Assembly (NCBI GenBank): GCA_963281155.1
Contig: CAUJLY010000005.1
Span: 310,001 to 374,000, forward strand
From: Rhabditophanes sp. KR3021
Taxonomy: Eukaryota; Nematoda; Chromadorea; Rhabditida; Alloionematidae
Reading direction: 5' to 3'
DNA: 64,000 nucleotides
The translations under genes and the position numbers were made by a program. Position 1 is the first letter of the stretch; each line of letters opens with the position of its first letter. The notes beneath the pieces were generated by a model, which was not told the DNA's origin, did not search any database, and saw nothing but the letters and a program-made list of their open reading frames with translations. Positions 1 to 10,882 of this stretch are shown here, in pieces.

Positions 1-2
1 TC

Positions 3-1031
3 AATCTCGCTTTAGATAATGTAACGCCATACTTGACAAGTGGGGTCATTAACAACAAGATTTACACTTTCGGAGGAATGATAAATGAAAAACCAACTAA
101 AAGAGTTAGGTGGTATGTCGAGAATATTTTTTATTAATTTTTAATTACTCTTAGCTTTGATCCAGAACATATGAGTTATGCCAAACAGCCAAGGATGTTA
201 AAAGCAAACTATTACAATAGTTGCGTTCGGATTGAGGACATTTTTTATATAACAAGTGGAAAATATTGTTTGAATATACAAAGGTTTGACCCTAGAGAAG
301 GTTTGTGGTCATTATTAGATGAGATTCCAAATGGTACGTATAGTCAAGCTGTAACGAGCTTCGACGATGACATAATGTGTATTGGTGGATTCGACAAAGA
401 TTTTGTCAACTCCGATAAATGCTACACTTATGACGTTAAAGCATGCCAGTGGTATGAAATGCAAGACTTCCCAGAACCAGTAAGTGGAGGCATTGCCTGT
501 GAAATTGAGAAAAAGGTTTTAGTATTGGGGATCAGAAATAAATACTACTCAAATAATGCGTACGAATACAAAAAGAGGACTGGAAAGTGGAAACAAGTTG
601 AAATGGATTTACCTAAGCAAATGGGTTTTATGTCAAAGTGTGCCATGTAATTATTAATTTTCTTTATTAATAAAGATACTTTTTGCTAATTAGTCTGTAT
701 TTTTCAACTATACATACATCACTCAATGAGTAAGTTGAATGTTTTTTACGAAATTACCAGTTTAAAAGATGGCGAAACTTATAATCCAAAATTGTGTCAA
801 ATGTATGATATAAGAAGTGACAAATGGAGAAAGATTGAAGGTTTAGTCATACCAGTCGTTGGAGCAAAAGCTTTAGAAGATGAATTGTCAATCGTTGTTG
901 TTGGTGATATATTACAATCTACCAATCAAATACAAGTATATGACAAGAAAAGCAAAGTATGGAACATTTCTGATATTAAGCTCCAACAAGTAATATTAAA
1001 TTTTATAAATGTCGTCAACTTGCTTACTTGA
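3..1031 (+). CDS. Kelch-repeat protein, 3' part (5' end outside window)
   Basis: Three exons can be joined: 3-112, 155-646 and 731-1031. The intron at 113-154 begins gtatgt and ends ctcttag. The intron at 647-730 restores the frame, so the apparent stop at 648-650 is intronic. The protein shows repeated kelch-type blades: a YTFGG-like strand, FDPxxxxW and CYTYDVKACQWYEM, QMYDIRSDKWRKIEG and QVYDKKSKVWN. Kelch blades form beta-propellers used for protein binding, often in BTB-kelch substrate adaptors. No BTB or BACK domain is visible, but the N-terminus lies outside the window. The end at 1031 is uncertain: a donor at 990 could lead to a further short exon near 1075. The family call is firm; the exact adaptor type is unknown. 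Confidence 0.72.
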
Positions 1032-1337
1032 TATGCATAAAAATATATAATTTTATTTCTTTCAATATATGAAGCATTGTTCTGTGTTACTACAAAAAGA
1101 TTAAATATTTTTGCCAAAATGTCATGACCACTTTATTTTGCCAACTTAAATTTTTTGATCCTTAAACATTCATGTCCTATTATCAAATATTTAAATTTAT
1201 CTTTTAATAAAAAACTTTGAAAATCATTTGGGAGCAATTAAAAAGATCAAGCATTAATATACAAGTCTTATCAGCAAAATTATAATAAAATTAAAGAAGA
1301 AGTGACAATTGATTCCACATTTGGGTGATTATTCGCT
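1032..1337. other. AT-rich spacer between kelch gene and lipase
   Basis: No convincing gene. It probably holds the 3' end of the kelch gene, possibly one more short kelch exon near 1075-1130, and the promoter or outron of the lipase. Confidence 0.4.
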
Positions 1338-2490
1338 ATGCTACTTTATTTTGTATTGGCTTTGTTAATTCAAAGTATTTTGACTAAACCACAAATCAAA
1401 TCTGGCGTTGAGTCATATGGTTATACTGATGATTTTGCAAGATATAAGATGGTCCCAATGGCAGCTGCCAGTTATTCATCTGATCCACAAGTTTGCTTGA
1501 CTAGACATTATAAAAATGCAACTGTATGTTGACAACAAATAAGATAAATGTACGTTTTTAGGTAGTCAAGCAAGTTACTGCATCATGCGACATAACTAAA
1601 GAAGATTCGTGTTCGGGGTTTGTTAGTTTGAATCACGACGATCAAGCTATAGTTATAAGTTTCCGTGGTTCTACGAGTAATTTAGAAGTTTCTGTTGAAG
1701 TAATCGAAACTGTATTTGAGAAACAAGTGCCATTTCTCTCTGGAGGAGTCAGTCATTACTTTTATCACGCTTTCACTTTGTTATGGGATTCCGGTATGCT
1801 GATTTAGAGAAAGTAAATTATTATTTATTATTTAGGATTAAAAGATGCTTTCTTATCAGCAAAAAATAGTTATCCAACTTATCAGGTTTTCATCACCGGT
1901 CATTCTTTAGATAAGTCTCTTAAAATAATATTTTTTAATTGCATTTTTTACGAGGTTCAGTTGCTTCAATTGCAGCAGCTTATATAGGATCAAACGGTTA
2001 TGTAAGCCCTAACAAGATTACCATGATTTCTTTTGCTCAAACAAGAGTAGGAACAAAGGGTATGTATACATTTATAGATATTGTTGTAACAATTAAACTA
2101 ATGATTAGGTTATGCTGATGACTACGACAAGTATGTTGGAACAAGTTACAGAATCATACACAGGTAATAAAATATACGCATGTTAAAATATTTATTCTTT
2201 ATTTAGAAAAGGTAAACAATTTACTGTGAATTAAAATTAATATGTGTTCGAACAAACTTTAAGACATTGTCCCTCATCTTCCCTTCCACAACTTACTTGG
2301 ATATAAACATCATAAAGAGGAAGTTTGGTATGATAATTCAATGGAGGTAGGAAGTCCTTTTAAGATATGTGACCAATCAGATGACAATGATTCTTGCAGC
2401 AGTGGGCATATTGATTTATCTATTGATGATCACTATTTGTACTTCAAACATTTATGGGCTTACGGCGATGCTGGCTGCGAAGGAAACTAA
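1338..2490 (+). CDS. Class 3 (fungal-type) secreted lipase, seven exons
   Basis: Exons read 1338-1523, 1562-1793, 1836-1910, 1955-2059, 2109-2163, 2207-2211 and 2264-2490, giving about 294 residues. A signal peptide (MLLYFVLALLIQSILT) is followed by the nematode lipase landmark VPMAAASYS, then VISFRGSTS (oxyanion region), the nucleophile elbow GHSLG, RIIHRKDIVPHLP with the catalytic Asp, and DDHYLYF with the likely catalytic His. It should hydrolyse triacylglycerol or phospholipid esters outside the cell. Two features are odd. The intron after GHSL (1911-1954) begins ATAAGT instead of GTAAGT. The sixth exon is only 5 nt, yet it is needed for the conserved R-K-D stretch. The gene is therefore either functional with non-canonical splicing or recently damaged at one donor base. 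Confidence 0.8.
1911..1954 (+). other. Non-canonical AT-AG intron in the lipase
   Basis: The exon ends at the G of the GHSL-G codon and the next exon continues with GTTCAGTTGC. The 44-nt gap starts ATAAGT and ends ACGAG. One base change (G to A at the first intron base) would give a standard GTAAGT donor. Confidence 0.65.
2207..2211 (+). other. 5-nt microexon (AAAAG) in the lipase
   Basis: It is flanked by an acceptor (ttatttag, ending 2206) and a donor (gtaaac, from 2212), with introns of 43 and 52 nt on either side. It supplies the end of an Arg codon, a Lys codon and the first base of the Asp codon, giving HRKDIVP as expected for the family. Skipping it leaves the frame broken. Confidence 0.65.
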
Positions 2491-2892
2491 TTTTGCGTTA
2501 TCATTATAAACTTGCTAAAATAAACTATAGTCTATTGTTTAGAACATTCCAAAATGTTTTTATTCCCACAAAAAAGATATGGCGCCACTGTATATTATTG
2601 TTTCATTTGTGAACCAATGTCACTGATTACTTTGTTTTTAATAAATTTGCACAAGGTAAATTATGTAAGTCAATCGCGAATAAATAAGAACTTTATTCAC
2701 ATAATACTTATATACATATACACAAAAAGCAACAAATGTTGGCATCATACACGAATCATAAGATAGTTAAGTAAAAAAGAAATTATATTATGATATTGAG
2801 CTCAAAATTACGTTTTATCTTAATTAGTTAAGCTTCAATAATCTTATCAGTTTGAAATTTAAATAAAACGCAACTAGTACCTATAATAAATA
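2491..2892. other. Spacer between lipase and lipase fragment
   Basis: AT-rich. A 70-codon open frame at 2554-2766 has no recognisable composition or domain. Nothing supportable seen. Confidence 0.4.
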
Positions 2893-3078
2893 ATGATTTA
2901 TCTAATTATACTTGGACAATCTTGTTACGATACTTTGTTTGATTATGTGACAAGTTTGTCTGTTTTTGGTTCACTTTTAATTAAATCAGTATCAGAAACA
3001 AGTGGTTATGATGAAGCTTATGCTAGAGTTTTGCCAATGGCTGCTGCTTCGTATTCTGATAAACCAGGAAATACATAA
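2893..3078 (+). pseudogene. 5' fragment of a class 3 lipase
   Basis: This 61-codon frame begins like a secreted protein and carries SGYDEAYARVLPMAAASYSDKP. That matches the first-exon block of the adjacent lipase (SYGYTDDFARYKMVPMAAASYSSDP) in order and spacing. The frame then stops, and no FRGS, GHSLG or catalytic His block is recognisable in the next kilobase. It looks like a truncated tandem duplicate of the neighbouring lipase. A very short secreted product is possible but unlikely to be active. Confidence 0.6.
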
Positions 3079-4154
3079 AATAACTTTTTCCTAATTCTTC
3101 TGGATGTTTTGATGTCTCTATTGAATTCAAATCTTTGTTACATTTAAACAAGGTGGAATACTTCATAATGAACATGACAAAAGCGCAACGTAAATTATAC
3201 GCAATATACTAAGAAAGTATCTTTACTCACAAAATAAATAATTACTGTTGTTTGACTCCAGTTATGCATAACTCCAAGGTTAAAGTTGTATTGCTTTTTA
3301 CAATAATTTTGTTGAATTTGATTTAAGTTCGTAATCACTTCTACAAATATCTTTTTCCAATATGCATATTATATCCTAAGCATGACGGTGTTTATGATGA
3401 ATAATCGTCATGTACATGGTTTATACCTCCAATATAGTTTAATGTAGCCTAAGAAGCAATCTACCGAGAGGTCACTGCAAAAGTCAAAGATGGATTGAAA
3501 CTACATTTTAATTATCCATATAGTAATTTAAAATCAGTAAATAGTTAAATTATTGGTTGCATCATGAATATAAAAAGAATAAAGCAAGTTAATTTCAAAA
3601 TATTAAAGTTATCCAACTTTAAAATAATTAATGATGATTATGGAGTATGAGTGAAATTTTCACAATTAAAATATTGAACGCGCTGACAGTCCATTCAAGA
3701 TACAACTATGGGAAATATTTAAGTTTAGTAGTGTGTAATATTTAAAGACTTTTATTCGGTAATAAATAAGCTAAAACAATTTATAATGTAAATGATGCAA
3801 CTAATGAGAAGTGTGCTGTGTACATTGTTTTGGTAATTACATTAGTATTTGGAAAACAAATTATGATGAGGTTATTTTTGTTTGAAAATAATTTCCTCCT
3901 ATATTAATTCTTAAATTCCGTAATGATTTAATGGTTTTAGTTGTTACTTATATAAGGTCGATGTCATCACTCATTGATCCTTATGGCAATTATAAGCTAA
4001 ATATTCTTTAGAAATAGGTAGATTATCTATGCTTACATCTCCGCCGATTCACTTAAAATTTGCTTTTCATATACGCATATTTTTTAAAATGCGTTTATTA
4101 AATGTTATTTAAGCAGATATAAAAATACGGAACTTTTTGCTTACAATTCCTGAA
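3079..4154. other. Gene-free AT-rich stretch
   Basis: No open frame of useful length and no lipase-like remnants recognised downstream of the fragment. The right edge is the 3' side of the minus-strand dehydrogenase. Confidence 0.4.
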
Positions 4155-4990
4155 TTAATACAAAATAATATCGCCGTTTCTGTCAACATAATCTCCAGTC
4201 CTTTCAAAACTCAGTTTATTGTTCAAAGTATCCAAAATTGCCGAAATAGATTCTTCGGGCGTAAGTTGTGCCTTTTCTGATCCCATGTCAGTTTTAACCC
4301 ACCCTAAAAAGCTATTATTAGTAAACAATATTAATAATACCTGGACACATTGCAATAATTGTGATAAAATCTGGCTTCAAGAGAAGGGATGAAATTTTGA
4401 CAAAGTGATTCAATGCTGATTTACTGGCACAGTAAGGTAAATTGAGGAAATCAAATCCGGTAAGAGGAATGAATTTTAAAAGCTCAACAGTTGATCCACC
4501 AGCGGAACTGATATTTAATACCATTGCTGGGTGGCTTTCCGAAGCTGCTTTCTTCAGCAATTCTTTAAAAGCCTGAACAATATACATACATAAATTTAAT
4601 GTATTTTTAACTAACCCCTAGCACAAGAATAGGTCCGTTGAAGTTGGTGTCGAAAATCTGAGTCATTGTACTTCTCGAAACATTTAAAAACTTAGTACCT
4701 TCACTAGTAAAAATTCCGGCGTTATTGATCAAAACCTGAAGACCTTTATCCTTAACAATCGCATCAACTTCTTTAACTGCGTGGGCTATAGAATCATCCT
4801 TAGTAACATCAAGTTGAATAAGAACGATACTTTTGTGTTGTTCGGCTAATTGATTAAGAGCTTTTGCCTCAGATGGATTTCTACAGGCTGCAAAAATATG
4901 ATCAACATTATTAGCTTGGGTTAGTTGTTTAACCAATTCATATCCAATTCCGCGGCTAGCTCCGGTAACTAAGTAATTCAGAGTAGACAT
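4155..4990 (-). CDS. Short-chain dehydrogenase/reductase (C-factor/sniffer-like)
   Basis: Minus-strand exons 4990-4616, 4572-4341 and 4303-4155 give about 251 residues. The introns are 43 and 37 nt with GT and AG ends. The protein has the Rossmann start [10 protein letters not shown], the NNAG motif, the catalytic Ser strand LNISSAGGS, the catalytic pair YCASK (YxxxK) and [10 protein letters not shown], followed by LTPEESI. This layout fits the cytosolic C-factor/carbonyl-reductase branch of classical SDRs, which use NAD(P)H on carbonyl substrates; the substrate cannot be read. All key residues are present. An upstream in-frame ATG at 4999 would add three residues. I chose 4990 because [12 protein letters not shown] is the usual compact start. 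Confidence 0.88.
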
Positions 4991-5317
4991 TGTCAACAAT
5001 ATTCAAAATAAAATGATTTTGCAGTTGTATCTACTCGCTTCTTATACAATCTGTTTGTGCGAAGTTTGTTATTAGGGTTAGTATATTTGTGGCTGGTAGA
5101 AGAGGTTTTTGTGCAAGTCAATTGATAATTTTGCACATAGTATTCTTTTACATAGATACGCTTAATGCACATTCTATTTTTAAAGTTCATCACGTGGATT
5201 TTATTGTGTACAAGTTGGTGCAGGTTGAGTTAAAAATGTATCTTTAATGCTATTAAAATAGTTGTTTTTTAAAAGTTAGCATCATTGAAATGTAATGACA
5301 TGCAATGATAAATTTGA

Positions 5318-5421
5318 ATGATAATTTCGTACTAATGTACTTAATTTAATATGATAATTTTGTAATAATCTACTTAATTTGATATGATAATTTTGTAATA
5401 ATGTACTTAATTTAATATGAT
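5318..5421. repeat. 33-bp direct tandem repeat, about 3 copies
   Basis: Units at 5318-5350, 5351-5383 and 5384-5416 start ATGATAATTT and end ACTTAATTTRAT, with a partial fourth copy. Units two and three differ at only a few positions. It is a minisatellite-like repeat in the spacer between the dehydrogenase and the hAT remnant. Confidence 0.85.
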
Positions 5422-5539
5422 ATTGTTCTCAACCTTCAAGTTATGGGAAAGATGAAATACCTAATGGGATGCCAAGCGAAATCAGAACAAGCAATAAGAA
5501 AAAACATAGAAGATTTGCAAGTGATAGTTAATAATTTAC

Positions 5540-6291
5540 CAGAGTCTCCCTTTTAATGATACTGATATGAATGATATGACTAATAATGATATCAGTTATA
5601 AATTTTGGGGGAGCAATTATCATTATCAGTAATAATTTTTTAAGTACTCATTATCATCTGATATCATTTTAACTATCAGTTTAAAATTTCTTTACTATGA
5701 TGTCACAAATAGAACAAAACATAACAAAAAATAAGACAAGACAATCAAAACATAATAGATAAAATCTGTAGTTTTAATCTAAATCTTGATTCATATACAC
5801 AATCATTTTTTATTTTAAGAATTTAGAACCAATACCATTTCGATTCCCATCACTAAAAAGACCAGCGTAACTAAAAGCTCTTTCATTGCCACTAGAAGTT
5901 GAAGGGCAATTAAATATATCCAAAGCTAAGCTTTTGAATCTACTTTCATAATCGTAACTGTTCCAGTATTCAAAAGAACCTAGTTTTCTATCTGTAGCTA
6001 AACAATAATCAACATACTCTGTAATGTCACGCATCAATTTATTTTGGCAAATCCTTTTTTTCTTATTTTCCCACTAAAAGATGTTTTCTCTGAATCGCTA
6101 TCTTGATTGCTTCTTCATTTACAGGATGATCCTGGAAAAAAGCAAATGACTCGAAATATGCCATTCCAATTGTATCGTGTTTGAATGTATTTACTATCAT
6201 TAACCTAAACTGATCATTTAAATGATATCAGTATCATTTATAATTTTTAAATTTTTTTATTATCATAGATTTTGTAAAAAGAGAGACCCTG
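5540..6291 (-). mobile_element. Decayed hAT transposon with terminal inverted repeats
   Basis: The left end CAGAGTCTCCCTTTT (5540-5554) and the right end, read on the minus strand from 6291, CAGGGTCTCTCTTTTT form imperfect terminal inverted repeats. CAGGG is a common hAT terminus. Inner flanks also share inverted AATGATACTGATAT-type runs. The body holds a hAT dimerisation-domain fragment. I could not see a convincing 8-bp target duplication, so the outer limits are approximate. At about 0.75 kb it is far shorter than an autonomous hAT element. Confidence 0.55.
5810..6037 (-). pseudogene. hAT transposase C-terminal dimerisation domain remnant
   Basis: The 75-codon frame ends with LALDIFNCPSTSSGNERAFSYAG, the hATC signature (short helix, P-S-S-x-x-E-R-x-F-S). 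On the minus strand just upstream (about 6190-6070) another open stretch ends in a stop before this frame. The DDE catalytic part is missing, so no active transposase is encoded here. Confidence 0.72.
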
Positions 6292-6681
6292 ATAGATATG
6301 TATGTAGTTGTATATCCCAGAATGGCATATAATGTATTACCATTCATAGAAAAAATATTGTTTTAGGGAGCCAGATTAAAAATATCATGTTAATTAGATA
6401 ATTTTATTTACCAATTAGGTGTAAAATATCACCCAGTATATAGTAAAGAGAAAATTAACACCAGACTAATGAATTCCTTGAATCTATAGACTTGAACTAG
6501 TTAAAAATAGCACTTAATATTGATGTATAAGTATATTTCATTAGTATTAATTGATCATATTAAATGTTTCGTTAACGTCGAAAAAGTAAGCTTTTCAACT
6601 AATACTAAATTCATAATTAACTACTTTTTATATTTCCTACTAAATAATTCTTAAATTCCATAAATTTTAAAACATTTATTC
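6292..6681. other. Spacer before srt receptor
   Basis: AT-rich, no open frame of note. It probably contains the receptor promoter. Confidence 0.35.
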
Positions 6682-7701
6682 ATGGATATATCAATACAAG
6701 AAATTCAAGAAATGCAAAAGCGTTATACTGCTTTTCAGTTTATATCCACCCGAACGACGTTTAATTGTTCAATGTTTAGTGAAAGGGAGATGATACTGTT
6801 ATCAGAATACTTTGCAAACAAACCTATTGGAATTTTGTATTGTTTAGTTGGTTTATTTTACATAGCTTGTTGTATTCCATGTTTGTTGGCAATGTTTCAC
6901 CATGATCATTATCAATTTAGTTGTTTTAAAGTGATGTCTTTCATTGCTTCTATGGATTTGATATGTTTAACTCTTCTAGGTCCAATAGGTGGATATTTAA
7001 CATATCACGGTATAGTTGCATGCATGAGTCCTGTTTTAAATATCATTTGTGGAACAATTTTCTTTTCTTTGTTTTCATGCGTATCAGCTGCAACAATTTT
7101 GCTGGTAGTTATTAGATTACTTGAATATGGAAATGCTCAATTTGCCTCGTTATTGTTTAAAGGATCAAGAACTTATCTTTGGATGGGTTTGATTGTAATT
7201 TACGGATTTGCATTAGGAATCTTTACTCGAACAATGACATTTTGTCCTCCAGCTCTAACATGGGCATTTGATGTATATTCTGGTATGCCATTGAAACCCC
7301 ATAAACCTGCATTTAACATTTATCATCAAATACAATCCACATCATACGTTTTTATTTCCGCCTTTTTATACCTCATTTATTTAATATTACACTGGAAGAA
7401 ACTTATGAAACTTCAATCTTCAATAGCTAATACGATTAAAATTAAGCTTACACTGCAAATTCTAATTATATCAATTGTATCTGAAACTACAAATTTAATG
7501 TTTGTAATTGTTTATTATTATCAAGCTGGACCAGGTTACATTCCAACGGCATATATCTTTTGGTTGAGTACGCATGGTTCAACTAGCGTAGTGTTATTGT
7601 TATTTAATGAATCACTTAGACGTACAATTAAAACTAATATTTTGAAATGCAAAGATTTCAATACGATTCAAGTAGTTCCATTGGTTACAACTAACAAGTG
7701 A
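6682..7701 (+). CDS. Serpentine chemoreceptor, srt class
   Basis: A single uninterrupted frame of 339 residues with about seven hydrophobic segments. It has nematode Srt landmarks: an FNC motif before the first segment, then PIGILYCLVGLFYIACCIPCL, SCFKVMSFIASMDL, GGYLTYHG and a C-terminal NESLRRTIK. Srt proteins are rapidly evolving seven-pass receptors, expected in the cilia of chemosensory neurons with G-protein coupling. The ligand is unknown. The absence of introns is unusual for a chemoreceptor of this class, where several introns are common, and could reflect intron loss or retrocopying. The frame is fully open, so there is no sign of inactivation. Confidence 0.82.
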   Translation: MDISIQEIQEMQKRYTAFQFISTRTTFNCSMFSEREMILLSEYFANKPIGILYCLVGLFYIACCIPCLLAMFHHDHYQFSCFKVMSFIASMDLICLTLLGPIGGYLTYHGIVACMSPVLNIICGTIFFSLFSCVSAATILLVVIRLLEYGNAQFASLLFKGSRTYLWMGLIVIYGFALGIFTRTMTFCPPALTWAFDVYSGMPLKPHKPAFNIYHQIQSTSYVFISAFLYLIYLILHWKKLMKLQSSIANTIKIKLTLQILIISIVSETTNLMFVIVYYYQAGPGYIPTAYIFWLSTHGSTSVVLLLFNESLRRTIKTNILKCKDFNTIQVVPLVTTNK

Positions 7702-9527
7702 ATACTTCAATCTCCACTTTAATAATGACGAGACAAACAGCAATTAGCATATAATTTCAAAGTGCACTTTTTAATGTTCAATTAAAAGATTTAATGCTAA
7801 ATAAAAAAGTAAAAGTTCCGCATCTTATGGTAAGAACAAATTACATCGTCAAACTAAATATATGCAATTAAAAAATGCATGGCACAAAGTTGATATTTTA
7901 ATAAAAAGTAAGGACTTTCTAAACCCTCATGACTAAAGCAATTTAATTTTAATTTGAAAATCTTTATTTATCACAATTTTTAAAAATGAGCAAGCTAAAT
8001 ATAAGTGTTGTAGCGTATTGGGCTGATAAAAAAATTATAAAAGTATCCATTTTCTAATAACATGGAGTTCCTTTGATTGTTCTCTGTTTACAAATGCTGA
8101 ATTAGAAAGTTACCATTCATCTTTTGCTCGCCCAAGTCTAGGAATTTTTTATTTTGGTTTAGCTTATATCTATATATAAATTAAACTAATAAGGAAAGAA
8201 TTACATACTAAAAATATCTGTCACCTCCGCTGCGGGATTTTCGTTACGGTGCCATCCCAAACATGTATGACGTATTTCGCAATGAGATTTTTATAAAAAG
8301 GCGGTTGATCATTTTTTGCTTAACATAGATTTTAAAATGAAATTATAACTAATGGCATTTGATATATGCAAATAGCATTGATATATGTTTTATACACCTG
8401 ATATATGATTAGATTTATGCAAATTGTAGTTAATCAAACTTTTTCATTTATAAGTCGTACCACATACTTTCAAAAGATATTTGTATTTTAGAGTCCTAAA
8501 TAACTTTAAAACAAAAAATATTGTTTACAAACAAAATTTACAAAAATGAATTTTTGCACTATTGTAAAGTAGATATTAGATACATGTATAGTAAAAATAT
8601 AAATGTCCAAGCCAGGCCAGTTTGCAGGGCTGGTAATGACTCCAATTGAAGTATACAGGGATTCTCAACAAGTTATTCCTTGATAATTTAATCTCTAATA
8701 ACTTTTTTATTGCTTTATTTATAAAGGAATTATCAAGACCTCCACCATAGGTGTTATGGAGCTCGACAAGAGACTTAGTGAACGACATCAAGATAAATAG
8801 TTTATTATCAAATAAAGAGGGTTATATAAATATGATAATAGAATATAAATATGAATATAATAATATATAGATAATATCTATATGCAGATTATGTTACGCT
8901 TTTTTTCGAATCAACTATCTTGATATTTTCATGAGATTCTATTCTTTAATGAATATTTTAGAACTTTTGAAAAACAATGCTTGTGCATTCACTAAAATTT
9001 TTGAATGAATTAACAATAATATTTTTTATTTTTAATGCAAAATTAGTTGGAAATTCATTTGCAACATCTCAAATTGCCGAAAACAAATGTAGTTTTAAAG
9101 CAACATATGGAGTAACATGAGAAAAAGCCGTATTTTTGTTTGATTTGTAACAAAAATGTAAAAAAATAATTAACTACTGGACTTCAAGTCAAATGCAAGA
9201 AAATTAGGAAAGAAAGCGATAATTAAATGTAATTATTTATTTTTCTCATTATGTTTTGTAATAAAACTTTTTTAAATAATTTTAAGTCTGTGGATATTTA
9301 AATAACTTAAACAAATCAGTCTACTGTTTAACATAAATACTTAAATATTTTGATAGATCAGTTTGGTAATGTTCTTATATATTTTTACAACTGTTACAAA
9401 TAGTATAGTGATTAGAAACAGAGTTATTAAAAGAATTACAACAAATGAAATATTTTATTTTTATTTTTACGACTATCTTATCAAAACTATAATTAAAAAA
9501 ACACATATAAAAGAAATATGATTGAGT
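7702..9527. other. Long gene-poor AT-rich spacer
   Basis: No supportable gene. A 71-codon minus-strand frame at 8576-8791 (ATG start, contains GGGLDNSFINKAIKKLLE) is unrecognised and may be a relic or chance. A short GC-richer patch lies at about 8220-8275. The right end borders the 3' end of the LINE. Confidence 0.4.
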
Positions 9528-9761
9528 TTAAGTAATCAGCTTGTAGTCTACTTTGCCCCATTCTTCACTATTATTTACTTTCGATCTCCAGTCAGGCACT
9601 TGTTTCAAACAGTCAAAGTACCTGTAACATGGTCTATCTCCCGGCCTTGTCTTAGTGGGAGTCCAGTTAGCAATAATTTTCAGAGGTCTATCATCTGGCT
9701 GCCGCATTCTCTGACCAATGAATTTGAGTTTTTGAGCAATTACAAAATCCAGAATATCCTC

Positions 9762-10882
9762 TCATTTTACCAGTTCCTTGAGTTTGTCATTGCTTAAGTA
9801 TTTATCCTTCGCTTTGTCATAGATTTGGGTCCCATGTTTGATCAAGATCATTCTCCAAACTTTCCTTTCCGCTCTTAATATTCTCAACTTGTCGCTTAGC
9901 TTTAGTGACCACGTTTGGCAGGCGTAAGTAAGCACCGGACGAATAGTTGATTTGTAAATCTCCATTCCTAACTTTAGCGCCATTTTTCTTTTCAGCAATA
10001 TTTTCTTGTTGGCATGGTAAGCTCTCCAAAACTTCCGGATTCGATGCGTCAGTTCATTAGACATAGAGGCTCTGTTCTTATTGGAAATTACTTGACCCAG
10101 ATATTCGTATTGTTCCACTTCTTCGAGCTCAGTCCCCAAAATGTTGACCTTGCATTTAGATAGGTTTAAGACTAAGTTTACTTTGGAAGCTTCACCCGCA
10201 AACATGTCAATCATTTTCTGTAGATCTTTGCTGTTCTTGGCCAAGAGTGCCATGTCGTCAGCATACGCCAAATAATCTAACCTAGCCTTCCCCATCGCAA
10301 ATCCTAACTCATCTGTTTTGGCTTTACACATTACGTATTGTACCAAGATTGTGAAGAGTCTCCTTGTTTCACCCCAGCATTAGATTCGATGTCAAGAAAT
10401 TGCCCAAGATATTTAAACGAGATGATAGAATCCTTATAGAGATCCATGATGATTCTAATCCATTTGTCCTCAAAACCAAAGTAACTGAGAGCTGCGAAAA
10501 GATGTTTCCTTGAGATAAGGTCAAAAGCCTTTTTGAAGTCCAGAAATACCAAAAAGATGTTGATCTTATATTCATAGCACTTTTCCAAAAGCAGTTTGAG
10601 GCTCAATATGTTGTCCGATGTGCAGAAGTCTCCCCTAAAACCAGCTTGATTTGAGGAGATACATGTATCCATCCTTTCTTCCAGTCTCTTAAGGATGAGC
10701 TTTGTGTATACTTTGAGAGGAATAGATAGTAGAGATAGAGGACTGTAGTTCCCAATATCTTCCTTGTCTCCCTTCTTGAACAAAAGCATCAGCACTGCTT
10801 TCTTAAATGCGGTTGGCGCTTTTTCCGCTTTCAGATAGTAGTTAAGTCTAGTCATTAAAGGAGCAGCCAGAGATTTAGCCAA
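9762..10882 (-). pseudogene. LINE reverse transcriptase domain, frameshifted
   Basis: The frame 10882-10331 carries the fingers and palm blocks (VLMLLFKKGD, NYSPLSLLSI, NQAGFRG, FLDFKKAFD, NAGVKQGD). The frame 10346-9762 carries the catalytic YADDMALLAK and the thumb (SKCKVNILG, YEYLGQVIS). The break between them falls just after KQGD. Upstream, 11086-10892 supplies the INKACGPDGI block in yet another segment. The two Asp residues of YADD and the Asp of FLDF are retained, but the frame breaks inactivate this copy. Confidence 0.85.

Noticed and set aside
648..650. Stop codon ending the kelch frame at 650
   Set aside because: It lies inside a GT-AG intron (647-730); splicing continues the kelch frame.
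5318..5421. CRISPR-like array
   Set aside because: The copies are contiguous with no spacers; it is a simple minisatellite in eukaryotic DNA.
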